Positions 38,435 through 46,130 of a stretch of 64,000 nucleotides of DNA are shown here, one piece after another. The stretch is from an uncultured Aquimarina sp. (GTDB lineage: Bacteria > Bacteroidota > Bacteroidia > Flavobacteriales > Flavobacteriaceae). The number at the start of each line of letters is the position of its first letter. Position 1 is the stretch's first letter. The stretch is taken from NCBI GenBank assembly GCA_947496355.1, contig CANMCO010000006.1, forward strand, positions 124,001 through 188,000, given 5' to 3'. Made by a program: the position numbers and the translations under genes. The notes under the pieces are model-generated. The model saw nothing but the letters and a program-made list of their open reading frames with translations. It did no database searches and was not told the DNA's origin.

Positions 38435-39300
38435 AAACATATATAGTAACGATCCTATTTTTTTGCATTACAAATATTACCATGTCGCAACAAAAAATCC
38501 CCGATTGGTTTATTAAAAACATGGAAGAATCTATTGGCACTTGGATTACCGATAACTCGAAATACCAAAACGAAAAAGAGCCCTTTGATCACTACGGTAT
38601 GGATTGGGAATGGGGAATCAGAAAACAAAGTATCACTGGTAGGCTTTATGGACTAATTAATGGACAGCAACAAGGTGTATTCTGGGAGTTTCGTCAATAC
38701 TGGGATTTCGCTAAAAACACAGGAATTGTAGCCCAATATGGTAGTGATGGTACTGTTGGTATCGGTCCTATGGAAGTAAAGGAAGGCAATCAAACTGAAT
38801 TAACACAAGAATTTGTAAGTCCAAACGGCGCTAAAAATATACATGGGCATAAATCTACACTTAAGGAAGGTATTCTCACCACTACTTCATATGATATTTC
38901 TAATGATGGAAAATGGGAAAAAAGTAGATCCTATGTTTGGAACATTGACAAACAAACAAAAAACACAGATCTAGGAACTTTTTCAATGTCATTGGCGGTA
39001 AAAGACATTAAAGTTTCTAAAAATTTCTATGAAAAATTAGGTTTTGAAATTGTTGATGGCAACTTGGATCAAAAATGGGCTATTTTAAGAAATGGAAAAT
39101 CCAAAATTGGATTATTTCAAGGAATGTACCCCAGTAACACATTAACTTTTAATCCTAAAGACGCAAGAAATATTGGTAAAGAAGCAAAGGCAAAAGGAAT
39201 AACAATTACTATGGTTAATGGATTAGATAAAAAAGAAGGAGCGGCATCTTTCATGATTACAGATCCAGACGGAAATCCAATTTTGGTAGATCAGCATTAA
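38431..39300 (+). CDS. Exported two-domain protein: DUF1579/lipocalin-like plus VOC (glyoxalase-like)
   Basis: 289 residues with a signal peptide (ending TMSQ). The first domain (about 25-165) is a beta-rich segment with SIGTWITDNSKY and repeated G-x-W/T strands, like DUF1579 or other small-molecule-binding barrels. The second (about 178-288) is a VOC domain: SLAVKDIKVSKNFYEKLGFEIV, then FMITDPDGNPILVDQ. Secreted VOC domains fused to such a barrel are not common. The substrate is unknown. Translationally coupled to the SRPBCC gene. Confidence 0.75.
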   Translation: MKTYIVTILFFCITNITMSQQKIPDWFIKNMEESIGTWITDNSKYQNEKEPFDHYGMDWEWGIRKQSITGRLYGLINGQQQGVFWEFRQYWDFAKNTGIVAQYGSDGTVGIGPMEVKEGNQTELTQEFVSPNGAKNIHGHKSTLKEGILTTTSYDISNDGKWEKSRSYVWNIDKQTKNTDLGTFSMSLAVKDIKVSKNFYEKLGFEIVDGNLDQKWAILRNGKSKIGLFQGMYPSNTLTFNPKDARNIGKEAKAKGITITMVNGLDKKEGAASFMITDPDGNPILVDQH

Positions 39301-39425
39301 GCTTTTTATCTGCTTTTGTTATGAAATAGTTAGCATATAGATTTAGTAACTTTGGATTGAAAAATTTATCTTTAGGAGCAAGTATTTGCCATTACAACCG
39401 ACTCTTAAAAATAAATGATTCTATA

Positions 39426-40640
39426 ATGAGCCTATCCAAAGTTACTTTTACCAATGCAGAAGGTCAAACCCTATCTGGTCGATTAGAACTTCCTGCCGAT
39501 CAACATCCACATAATTTTGCCCTATTCGCACATTGTTTTACCTGCAATAAAAATCTAGGAGCCGTACGAAACATAAGTAGAGGACTTACCTCTCTGGGTT
39601 TTGGAGTGCTTCGGTTTGATTTTACAGGATTAGGAGACAGTGAAGGAGATTTTGCAGACACCAACTTTTCTGGTAATGTAGAAGATCTTGTTGCTGCAGC
39701 TGATTTTTTAGCCAAAGATTACAAAGCCCCTTCCCTACTTGTAGGGCATTCGTTGGGTGGTGCTGCAGCCATATTTGCCGCTGCACAAATTGACGCCATT
39801 CAAGCGGTAGCTACAATAGGAGCGCCCTCTAATCCTAAACATGTAAAGCATTTACTAAAAAGTGGATTAGAAGAGATTGAGGCTAACGGAAAAGCGGTAG
39901 TAAACCTCAGCGGAAGGGATTTTACCATCAAAAAACAATTTCTGGATGATCTGGATACCAAATCATTACCAGAAGTTGCAAAAAACCTTAACAAAGCATT
40001 GTTAGTAATGCATTCTCCCCAGGATACCACAGTAGGGATTAAAAATGCAGAAGAAATTTATCATGCCGCCAAACATCCTAAAAGTTTTGTTACTCTAGAT
40101 GGTGCCGATCACTTGTTAATGCAAAAAGAAGACTCGGTATATGCAGGTAAAGTTATTGCCGGTTGGTCATCGAGATATGTTAACATGCCCGAAACTCCAA
40201 AAATCAATAGCCTACACCATGTTGTTGCTAGTCTGGGAGGTGGTGAAGGATTTACTACCCAAATGAAAGTAGGTAATCATTATATGGTAGCAGATGAACC
40301 CGAAAGTGTTGGTGGCAATGATTTCGGCCCTACACCTTATGAATTGGTCTCTGCGGGATTATCGGCATGTACTGCAATGACGATCAAAATGTATGTGGCT
40401 AGAAAAGGCTGGGATCTGCAAAATATAGAAGTACATACGAGTTATGATAAAAAGCATATGGTCGATTGCGAGAATTGCGAAGATCCAGCCGCAAAGATTG
40501 ACACCTTTGAAAGAGAGATCAAGCTAGAAGGGAATCTTGATGAAAAACAAATCACCAGAATATTGCAAATAGCAGATAAGTGTCCCGTGCATAAAACACT
40601 ACATAGCGAGACACAGGTGATTACAAGGTTGATTAAGTAA
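39426..40640 (+). CDS. Bifunctional alpha/beta hydrolase-OsmC protein
   Basis: 404 residues from the ATG at 39426; an upstream in-frame TTG at 39357 would add 23 residues that do not look like the family. The N-terminal hydrolase (about 1-250) has nucleophile S109 (VGHSLGG). The C-terminal OsmC/Ohr-type domain (about 265-404) has its two redox Cys, C315 (LSACTAMT) and C386 (KCPVHKTL). OsmC domains reduce organic hydroperoxides; the fused hydrolase may release or handle the lipid. It is the last ordinary gene before the cassette array. Confidence 0.9.
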   Translation: MSLSKVTFTNAEGQTLSGRLELPADQHPHNFALFAHCFTCNKNLGAVRNISRGLTSLGFGVLRFDFTGLGDSEGDFADTNFSGNVEDLVAAADFLAKDYKAPSLLVGHSLGGAAAIFAAAQIDAIQAVATIGAPSNPKHVKHLLKSGLEEIEANGKAVVNLSGRDFTIKKQFLDDLDTKSLPEVAKNLNKALLVMHSPQDTTVGIKNAEEIYHAAKHPKSFVTLDGADHLLMQKEDSVYAGKVIAGWSSRYVNMPETPKINSLHHVVASLGGGEGFTTQMKVGNHYMVADEPESVGGNDFGPTPYELVSAGLSACTAMTIKMYVARKGWDLQNIEVHTSYDKKHMVDCENCEDPAAKIDTFEREIKLEGNLDEKQITRILQIADKCPVHKTLHSETQVITRLIK

Positions 40641-40697
40641 AGAATCTGATCAATGGGGTTGCATTAACTAAGCATTTACAAGTACTTACAAATAAGT

Positions 40698-40742
40698 ACA
40701 ATTGAAAATATGTGTACATTTACACATACATAATTGTTGTGC
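40698..40742 (+). repeat. Palindromic boundary site at the left end of the cassette array
   Basis: A short imperfect palindrome with core ATGTGTA-CATT-TACACAT and arms ACAATTG / AATTGTTGT ends in GTTGTGCAT (40736-40744), which is the 5' tag of the first cassette. CATAATTG is directly repeated at 40729-40736 and 40742-40749. It could be the last attC of a lost cassette, an attI-like site, or the original chromosomal target. Confidence 0.5.
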
Positions 40743-40752
40743 ATAATTGAGA

Positions 40753-41232
40753 ATGAAAAAACATCAACTCATATTTGACAAGATTAAGAAACTTCTCTCT
40801 GAAAAGTTCGGAACGGATTTGGATGAATATGAAGAGGGGACACATTTAAGCATTGGTGATTCTGGAATATGGATTTCTGTAGATGACTCTGAACTGACAG
40901 TAGGTTATGGAATGAACCATCGACATTATCATTATGAATATAATGACATTAACGAAGCCGTAGATGATTTTTTTAATTTACTAACAAGGAAAAAGCGGAT
41001 TACAGAATTTTACAAAGGAAAATACGCCTACAAGAGCAAAGCTGAAATTGAAAATGGAATTGGAGAATTTAAAGAATTAAGTACTTCATTGACCTGGTTA
41101 TTCCCGTATTGGAAAAGAACACGAACAAAAGTAAAAATTGAACAAAACCTAATTGATTACGCAAGAATTAAAAAGGAAATACTGGAAATAAAAAACTATG
41201 CACAACACGATATATGTGCTCATAGCAGCTAA
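40753..41232 (+). CDS. Cassette 1 protein of unknown function
   Basis: 159 residues from the ATG at 40753; a TTG two codons earlier is a less likely start. It is a cytoplasmic, mixed-charge protein with a helical opening (HQLIFDKIKKLLSEKFG), a strand region (IWISVDDSELTVGYGM) and a His/Tyr-rich stretch (HRHYHYEYND). It resembles immunity- or effector-like small proteins common near mobile regions, but no family was recognised. Its last 12 codons overlap the start of the palindrome that closes the cassette, as often seen in integron cassettes. Confidence 0.65.
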   Translation: MKKHQLIFDKIKKLLSEKFGTDLDEYEEGTHLSIGDSGIWISVDDSELTVGYGMNHRHYHYEYNDINEAVDDFFNLLTRKKRITEFYKGKYAYKSKAEIENGIGEFKELSTSLTWLFPYWKRTRTKVKIEQNLIDYARIKKEILEIKNYAQHDICAHSS

Positions 41233-41370
41233 GTGATCAATCCAACGGTTCTTGTATATTTGGTAAGGCGCAATGCTTGCAAAGTGTAAAAGTTAGCAAC
41301 CAATGCGAAGAAAAATCGAACAGCAAGGTAACATTTTGCTCTGCTACGACACATATATTAAACGTTGGCG
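41198..41370 (+). repeat. attC-like palindrome A (long family 1)
   Basis: It begins ATGCACAAC (41198-41206), complementary to the tag of cassette 1, and ends AAACGTTGGC. The arms pair: CAACACGATATATGTG...TAGCAG against the reverse of CTGCTACGACACATATAT...GTTG. It is closely similar in sequence to the site at 46131-46301 (shared GTTCTTGTATATTTGGTAA, GCGCAATGCTTGC and ACATATATTAAACGTT). At about 173 bp it is longer than most integron attC sites. Confidence 0.7.
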
Positions 41371-41385
41371 TTCATTTAAAAATAA

Positions 41386-41416
41386 TTGTACATTTTGTAT
41401 AATTTTTGTATCTTTG
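41386..41416 (+). promoter_or_regulatory. Internal promoter of the toxin-antitoxin-like cassette
   Basis: TTG at 41386-41388 and TATCTTTG at 41409-41416 are separated by 20 bases, a full Bacteroidota promoter. It lies 19 bases before the ATG at 41436 and inside the cassette, so this cargo does not depend on an external promoter. Confidence 0.65.
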
Positions 41417-41435
41417 AGTTAGAATTAAGATATAA

Positions 41436-41942
41436 ATGAATGTCAAAATAATAGAGCTTAAGACTAAATCTGAGGTTAAATCTAAAATTTCGTTAATTAC
41501 TAAAAACAAAGCTAAACTACCCTCAATCAATGATGGATGGAGATTTAATTTTAGTAAACATTCAAAAGGAAAAGACTACCAAACCTATACGCTTACAACG
41601 AATGCAACACCTGAAATAATTGAAGGATGTTTAATCATAAATACTAAAACACCATTTCAAGTCTATATGGCATTTGTTGAGGTAGCACCACACAATAGAG
41701 GAAATAAAAAAAAGTATGATAGGATCGCAGGATGTTTAATTGCTTTTGCCTGTAGACAAAGTTTTATTAATAATAAAGAAGGCTATCTAGCTTTTGATGT
41801 ATTAGAGGAGAAAAAAGAAGATGAAACAAAATTGATGGAATTATATAGTCAAAAATATAATGCTGTAAGACTAGATAATTCAACAACAATGATTATTCTG
41901 CCTGAAGGAAGTGAAGAACTCATAAATGAATTTTTAAAGTAA
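41436..41942 (+). CDS. GNAT-like acetyltransferase, possible toxin of a toxin-antitoxin pair
   Basis: 168 residues. The C-terminal two thirds read as a GNAT fold: strand YMAFVEVAPHNRG followed by a motif-A-like loop and helix (GNKKKYDRIAGCLIAFACRQ), strand GYLAFDV, helix LMELYSQKYNAVRL and a last strand TTMIILP. The typical Q/R-x-x-G-x-G/A acetyl-CoA loop is degenerate here. It is followed at once by an HTH protein resembling HigA antitoxins, and the pair has its own promoter; TA modules are frequent cargo in large integrons. By analogy it may acetylate aminoacyl-tRNA, but no activity is shown. An ordinary acetyltransferase is the alternative. Confidence 0.6.
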   Translation: MNVKIIELKTKSEVKSKISLITKNKAKLPSINDGWRFNFSKHSKGKDYQTYTLTTNATPEIIEGCLIINTKTPFQVYMAFVEVAPHNRGNKKKYDRIAGCLIAFACRQSFINNKEGYLAFDVLEEKKEDETKLMELYSQKYNAVRLDNSTTMIILPEGSEELINEFLK

Positions 41943-41948
41943 GTGATT

Positions 41949-42413
41949 ATGAAAAATAAAGAAATATTACCTAAAGATATTTGGAACGATAAAAAAATTA
42001 GTGATGTAAACGAGTTTATCAAAAAGCACTCAGATAACCAATCCAAAGAAAAAAAAATCAGAAATAAACTTCTTTCTATCCAATATAAATTAGAAGATTA
42101 TATAGAAAAGGATGATATTAAAGAAAATGAAGTACTTGATATATTAGATTTTGTGAAGATGTATTTAAAAGCATTGGATATTACTAAAAGAGATTTAGCT
42201 AAATATTTTGGAATGAGGGATAGTAATCTACATAAGTATTTGACTGGGAAAAGGAAATTAAATCCAGAAGTTGTATTAAAAATCAGTTCATTTTCTCGAA
42301 CAAAACCTGAATATTGGTATAGGGTACAAGTCAAAAATGAAATAGTAAAATTAAAAAGAGAGAAAACAAAGGATTACGAAAAGTATGATTATAAAAAATT
42401 GTTATCCATATAA
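41949..42413 (+). CDS. HigA-like HTH protein, probable antitoxin
   Basis: 154 residues from the ATG at 41949, seven bases after the acetyltransferase stop; an in-frame GTG at 41943 is possible. A charged N-terminal region (about 1-70) is followed by an Xre-type helix-turn-helix (about 75-135): DITKRDLAKYFGMRDSNLHKYLTGKRKL, then VVLKISSFSRTKPEYWYRVQ, where the xPEYW element matches the FW/YW motif after the HTH in HigA antitoxins. It likely neutralises the GNAT-like protein and represses the shared promoter; this is inferred from arrangement. Confidence 0.68.
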   Translation: MKNKEILPKDIWNDKKISDVNEFIKKHSDNQSKEKKIRNKLLSIQYKLEDYIEKDDIKENEVLDILDFVKMYLKALDITKRDLAKYFGMRDSNLHKYLTGKRKLNPEVVLKISSFSRTKPEYWYRVQVKNEIVKLKREKTKDYEKYDYKKLLSI

Positions 42414-42419
42414 AAACGA

Positions 42420-42490
42420 AACGCCAACACTATATAACAAAACATAGTTGCCCTTCGGGGCAACAACGTTTGTTATATTTACCGTTGTAG
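42420..42490 (+). repeat. attC-like palindrome E (short)
   Basis: It begins AACGCCAAC (42420-42428), complementary to GTTGGCGTT at the 5' end of cassette 2, and ends ACCGTTGTAG. The inner stem is strong (AGTTGCCC-TTCG-GGGCAACAACG), with outer arms CAACACTATATAACAAA and TTTGTTATATTTACCGTTG. At 71 bp it is within the normal attC size range. Confidence 0.75.
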
Positions 42491-42515
42491 AGTATTGAAA
42501 AAATCCAAAAATTAA

Positions 42516-43028
42516 ATGAAACAGACTATAATAATTTTATTAATAGGAGTTCTAGTTTCCTGTACTGATAATAACATAAAAAAAGATTCCTTCACGTTTC
42601 GAGTGCACAAATCTAGTCTTGAAATTGATCATTATGAATTAATAGGAGAAATTACAAAAGAAAATTTCATACGAGAATTTGAAAAAATTAACTGGGATAA
42701 AGAGTATTTGGCTCAAATAAATGAAATAGATTATAATGTTCCGAGTATTGAAGTTATGGATAATCTAAATTTTAAATATTTATCAATTTCAATAGGACCA
42801 AATACTTTTGAAAGCGGGTACTTTGTTATCGGATTGGGAAAACATTCTCAATCTAAGAATAAAATTGAGCGAATCGTAAAGCTGTATAACACAAAAACTA
42901 ATGACAAAAATAAAATTATTGAGTTTATAAAAATATTTTTTAGCCGAGATACTGAAAAGCTAAAGAAAAAAGTTCAAGAATTTGAGTTTTTAGATGAAAT
43001 TGAAGATTTATATATAAATACGAAGTAA
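42516..43028 (+). CDS. Cassette 3 lipoprotein of unknown function
   Basis: 170 residues. A lipoprotein signal (MKQTIIILLIGVLVSC) gives Cys16 as the acylated residue. The mature part is charged and mixed alpha/beta, with an FESGYFVIGLGK strand in the middle and a Lys/Glu-rich C-terminal helix. No family was recognised. It is the only gene of its cassette, and the 3' palindrome starts 4 bases after its stop codon. Confidence 0.6.
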   Translation: MKQTIIILLIGVLVSCTDNNIKKDSFTFRVHKSSLEIDHYELIGEITKENFIREFEKINWDKEYLAQINEIDYNVPSIEVMDNLNFKYLSISIGPNTFESGYFVIGLGKHSQSKNKIERIVKLYNTKTNDKNKIIEFIKIFFSRDTEKLKKKVQEFEFLDEIEDLYINTK

Positions 43029-43031
43029 AAC

Positions 43032-43205
43032 ACTCTACAACATTATATATAAAATCAGAGCAATTTAATGCTAAATCAAGAGGTAATTTCCTTTTTGCTG
43101 TGGCGCTAAGTTTTTATAAATTGAACAAGAAACAAAAATAGCGCGGTTTAATCGATTGGTTCAAGTGTATTTACCTTGCTCCGATTCATATATTCAGCGT
43201 TAGCC
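43032..43205 (+). repeat. attC-like palindrome C (long family 2)
   Basis: It begins ACTCTACAAC (43032-43041), complementary to the tag of cassette 3, and ends AGCGTTAGCC. It is closely similar to the site at 45419-45592: both share ACATTATAT, GGTAATTTCC/GGTTATTTCC followed by TTTTTGC, GGCGCTA, TTTTTATAAATT, ATCGATTGGTTCA and TTGCTCCGATTCATATAT. The outer arms pair AACATTATATAT...AGAGCAA with TTGCTCCGATTCATATAT...GTT. Confidence 0.7.
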
Positions 43206-43233
43206 ACAAGCTGAAGAAACACCTGTACACAAA

Positions 43234-43815
43234 TTGAACAACATCGAAACAACGGAAAATATATTCGCTCATTTTGAAAAGTTTATTAAACTTTCTGAAG
43301 ACTTGAAATCTGAGCTTTCAAAACGAATAAAACCAATAGTATTTCAGAAAGGAGAACTCGTTTTAGATGCAAACAATATTTCTAAAAAAAGCTATTTCAT
43401 CAATAAAGGCATTTTACGAACTTATTTTATTAAAGATGGAAAAGAAATCAGCGAATATTTTTCTGGAATAAATGAGTGGGTCAACTCACCAAAAAGCTTT
43501 ATGCAAAGAGAAAAAGACATTTACTATATTGATGCAATTGAAAATACCGAGACATTTTTTATAAACGTAAACGACCTTGTATATCTTTTTGACAATTTTC
43601 CTGAAATGGAACGATACGCTCGTTTATCAATGGGCACAGTTTTTGGTCATTTTATGGAACGTATAACCTCTATGCGATTTACATCTGCCAAAGAAAGATA
43701 TAATCATTTTCAAAAAAATTATTCTAATATTTATCATCGTATTCCGTTGGGTATGGTTGCTTCTTATTTAGGAATAACTCAAGAAACATTAAGTAGGATC
43801 CGCGCAGGAAAATGA
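43234..43815 (+). CDS. Crp/Fnr-family transcriptional regulator
   Basis: 193 residues. A cyclic-nucleotide-binding-type beta barrel (about 12-125: IKPIVFQKGELVLDANN, SYFINKGILRTYFI) is followed by a helical linker and a C-terminal HTH (about 150-193: YHRIPLGMVASYLGITQETLSRIRAGK). The start is a TTG at 43234; the encoded opening MNNIETTENIFAHFEKFI matches relatives, and no ATG fits upstream. It shares a cassette with the hydrolase 66 bases downstream and may regulate it. Confidence 0.87.
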   Translation: MNNIETTENIFAHFEKFIKLSEDLKSELSKRIKPIVFQKGELVLDANNISKKSYFINKGILRTYFIKDGKEISEYFSGINEWVNSPKSFMQREKDIYYIDAIENTETFFINVNDLVYLFDNFPEMERYARLSMGTVFGHFMERITSMRFTSAKERYNHFQKNYSNIYHRIPLGMVASYLGITQETLSRIRAGK

Positions 43816-43880
43816 TTATTTGATATAAGTCAAAAGTTTTAAGTATTAAAATTCTAACCTTTGGTCAAACCTTAATAATT

Positions 43881-44732
43881 ATGAATAAAATAAGAATACA
43901 AATAATATTTTTTATTGCTTTTTTCTCAGTATTATCAATAAAAACTTACGCGCAAGAAACCTTGAAAACCAGTAATATAGAATCTGTTCTATATCTTGGT
44001 AGCGGTGAATGTCAACCACTAATTGTTGGATTTGGTGGTTCAGAAGGTGGAAATGCTTGGACAAGTGATTATTGGAAAAAAACAAGAGACCAATTTATAG
44101 AAAAAGGGTATGCTTTTTTAGCAATTGGGTATTTCGGAGCTATTGGGACACCAAAATTACTAGAAAAAATTGCAATAGAAGATGTTTATAATGCAATTAA
44201 AAAAGCTACGAATAATAAGAAAGTTAATGGAAAAAAGATTGCTATTGTAGGTGGCTCAAGAGGTGCCGATTTAGCTTTACTGGTAGGTAGTTATTATAAA
44301 GATATTGATTGTGTAATTGGTTTAGTTGCCAGTAATGTCGTTTTCCCCGGAAATACAAATCATTTTACAACATCAACTTGGACTTTTGAAGGTAAAGAAC
44401 TTCCTTTTGTGCCAGTGAATGAAGAAGCAGTACCGTATTTGATGAAAAGGGATTTAAGAGGAACATTTGAGACTATGCTTAAAGACTCTGTAGCAGAAAA
44501 GAAAGCGCTTATAAAAGTAGAAAAAATCAAAGGCACAATTCTTTTGATTTCAGCAACAGAAGATGAAGTTGCGCCAACCACACCAATGTCAGATAAGATA
44601 ATTGCAAGACTAAAAGAGCAAAAATTCAAGTATCACAACGAACATATTGCAATAGAAGGAGGGCACGCTGAGCCTATTAAACATTTTGATTTGGTATTTG
44701 ATTTTTTAGATAAATATTTTTCTGTAAAATAG
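43881..44732 (+). CDS. BAAT/dienelactone-hydrolase-like alpha/beta hydrolase, exported
   Basis: 283 residues with a signal peptide (ending TYAQ). The chain has LIVGFGGSEGG near residue 50, a nucleophile motif VGGSRGADLAL near 133, an acid in ATEDEVAPT near 228 and a His in IEGGHAEP near 262, typical of the acyl-CoA-thioesterase/BAAT C-terminal fold. Being exported, it probably acts on an ester outside the cytoplasm. Second gene of cassette 4; its stop lies just before the palindrome. Confidence 0.78.
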   Translation: MNKIRIQIIFFIAFFSVLSIKTYAQETLKTSNIESVLYLGSGECQPLIVGFGGSEGGNAWTSDYWKKTRDQFIEKGYAFLAIGYFGAIGTPKLLEKIAIEDVYNAIKKATNNKKVNGKKIAIVGGSRGADLALLVGSYYKDIDCVIGLVASNVVFPGNTNHFTTSTWTFEGKELPFVPVNEEAVPYLMKRDLRGTFETMLKDSVAEKKALIKVEKIKGTILLISATEDEVAPTTPMSDKIIARLKEQKFKYHNEHIAIEGGHAEPIKHFDLVFDFLDKYFSVK

Positions 44733-44735
44733 CCA

Positions 44736-44872
44736 GTGGCTAACACCGTTTATAATTAATTGCTGTTTTCTTCTCTACCCGTGAATATTCCTGCGGAATA
44801 TTCACGGGTTCGTAAATGTTTACTAACTTAGTTGCTTAACCACGCAACTAACCATACACAATCACGTTGTCA
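44736..44872 (+). repeat. attC-like palindrome F (family 3, prototype)
   Basis: It begins GTGGCTAAC (44736-44744), complementary to GTTAGCCAC at the start of cassette 4, and ends CACGTTGTC. It contains ACCGTTTATAATTAATTGCTG, a strong inner hairpin (CCCGTGAATATTC-CTGCG-GAATATTCACGGG) and AGTTGCTTAACCACGCAACT. Sites at 49687, 50604 and 51222 share its left arm (CTATAA-TAATTGC). Confidence 0.75.
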
Positions 44873-44877
44873 TTAAT

Positions 44878-45414
44878 ATGAAAAAATTTGAGTATAAGAA
44901 ACTATCTGAAATTCAAAAAGAAAAAAATGACAGTGATTTGACATACGCTGATCTTTTATCTACTATTGAATGGAGGGAATTTCGTAGCAAAATAATAAAT
45001 CGTGACAATGGAAAGTGTCTAAAATGCGGAGAAAGAAATAATCAATTAGCTTGGTGGATTGATGGACCTTTTGAAGTTTTTGCTCGACTAGCTGATGATG
45101 TTGAAAAAAAGTATTTAAGAGAAGATATCATATTATCTTCTGAGCATATTATTCTCAACGTCCATCACAAATACTATATAAAAGGAAAGTATCCCTGGGA
45201 ATATGAGCAGGACTCATTAATGACGGGTTGCTCAATGTGCCACACTAAAATTCACGATACCGAAGAAATATTAATTTATGAAAATGAGAATCTGGAAAAT
45301 CCAAAAATAGTAACAAAATGTAATAAATGTAAGGGAACAGGCTATCTTAACGAATATCAATATCATATGAATGGTATTTGTTTTGGATGCAATGGTAAAG
45401 GAATACTGAATTGA
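44878..45414 (+). CDS. HNH-like protein with a DnaJ-type zinc-finger tail
   Basis: 178 residues. The N-terminal part has WREFRSKIINRDNGKCLKCG (first CxxC) and later LNVHHKYYIKGKYPWEY and LMTGCSMCHTKIHD, which together resemble an HNH endonuclease core (HH, CxxC, H). The C-terminus carries two CxxCxGxG-like repeats (CNKCKGTGYL and CFGCNGKGIL), as in the DnaJ zinc-finger domain. Likely a zinc-binding nuclease-like protein; activity unproven. The only gene of cassette 5; its ATG follows the boundary tag directly. Confidence 0.7.
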   Translation: MKKFEYKKLSEIQKEKNDSDLTYADLLSTIEWREFRSKIINRDNGKCLKCGERNNQLAWWIDGPFEVFARLADDVEKKYLREDIILSSEHIILNVHHKYYIKGKYPWEYEQDSLMTGCSMCHTKIHDTEEILIYENENLENPKIVTKCNKCKGTGYLNEYQYHMNGICFGCNGKGILN

Positions 45415-45418
45415 AAAC

Positions 45419-45592
45419 TAATGACAACATTATATGAAATCAGAGCAAAAGTTAAGCGCTAGATCGAAAGGTTATTTCCTTTTTGCGATGGCGCTAGATT
45501 TTTATAAATTAAACAAGAAATAAAAATGCGCAGATAAATCGATTGGTTCAGGTATACTTGTCTTGCTCCGATTCATATATTTGGCGTTATGA
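45419..45592 (+). repeat. attC-like palindrome D (long family 2)
   Basis: It begins TAATGACAAC (45419-45428), complementary to GTTGTCATTA at the start of cassette 5, and ends GGCGTTATGAGC. It is a diverged copy of the site at 43032-43205 along most of its length, although the terminal tags differ. This is the pattern expected when the site family is shared but the tag belongs to the cassette. Confidence 0.7.
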
Positions 45593-45604
45593 GCAAGCAA
45601 AAAA

Positions 45605-46123
45605 ATGAAAATACTGATATTAATATTTGGAATTACGCTTCTTGGATGCTCTTGGACATCTAAACCGGAGAAGCCTCTAAACTTTTCTAATGACTCACTG
45701 ATCAAAATTGTGGAAGAACAAAAAATTGATTTTACCAAACAAAATGTTGACTCTATATTATCTTTTGACCAATTAAAAATCGGACAAAAAACTTTATATA
45801 CTGGTAGTGGAAAAACTCAAAATGGAGAAACAAAAACTAACGGAATTTATATCAAAAAAATATCCAACACTAAAATTGAATATTCTTACTCACAACTAAT
45901 AAACTGGAAAAAAGAATTTGATAAAAAAGGTAAAGCTGATTTGATAGGTGTTTCTGATTCTATTACTACTATTAAAGAACTAAGAGAGTCTACATATAAA
46001 TTTATGGATTCTGAAAATGATATCGTGATTTTTGTAACTAAAAACGACAGAATTAATGTTACAAAATCCAAAGTATTTAACAAAGCTGGACAACCGATTT
46101 CGGAATTGATGTACAACAAATGA
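45605..46123 (+). CDS. Cassette 6 lipoprotein of unknown function
   Basis: 172 residues. The signal MKILILIFGITLLGCSW gives a lipoprotein Cys15. The mature part is beta-rich with many Lys and Thr (KIGQKTLYTGSGKTQNGETK near residue 60) and a C-terminal INVTKSKVFNKAGQPISELMY pair of strands. No family was recognised. The closing palindrome starts 7 bases after the stop. Confidence 0.6.
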   Translation: MKILILIFGITLLGCSWTSKPEKPLNFSNDSLIKIVEEQKIDFTKQNVDSILSFDQLKIGQKTLYTGSGKTQNGETKTNGIYIKKISNTKIEYSYSQLINWKKEFDKKGKADLIGVSDSITTIKELRESTYKFMDSENDIVIFVTKNDRINVTKSKVFNKAGQPISELMYNK

Positions 46124-46130
46124 GAAGCAA

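Noticed and set aside
39357..39425. Longer N-terminus of the hydrolase-OsmC gene from a TTG
   Set aside because: The extra 23 residues do not look like the family, and the ATG at 39426 gives the usual start.
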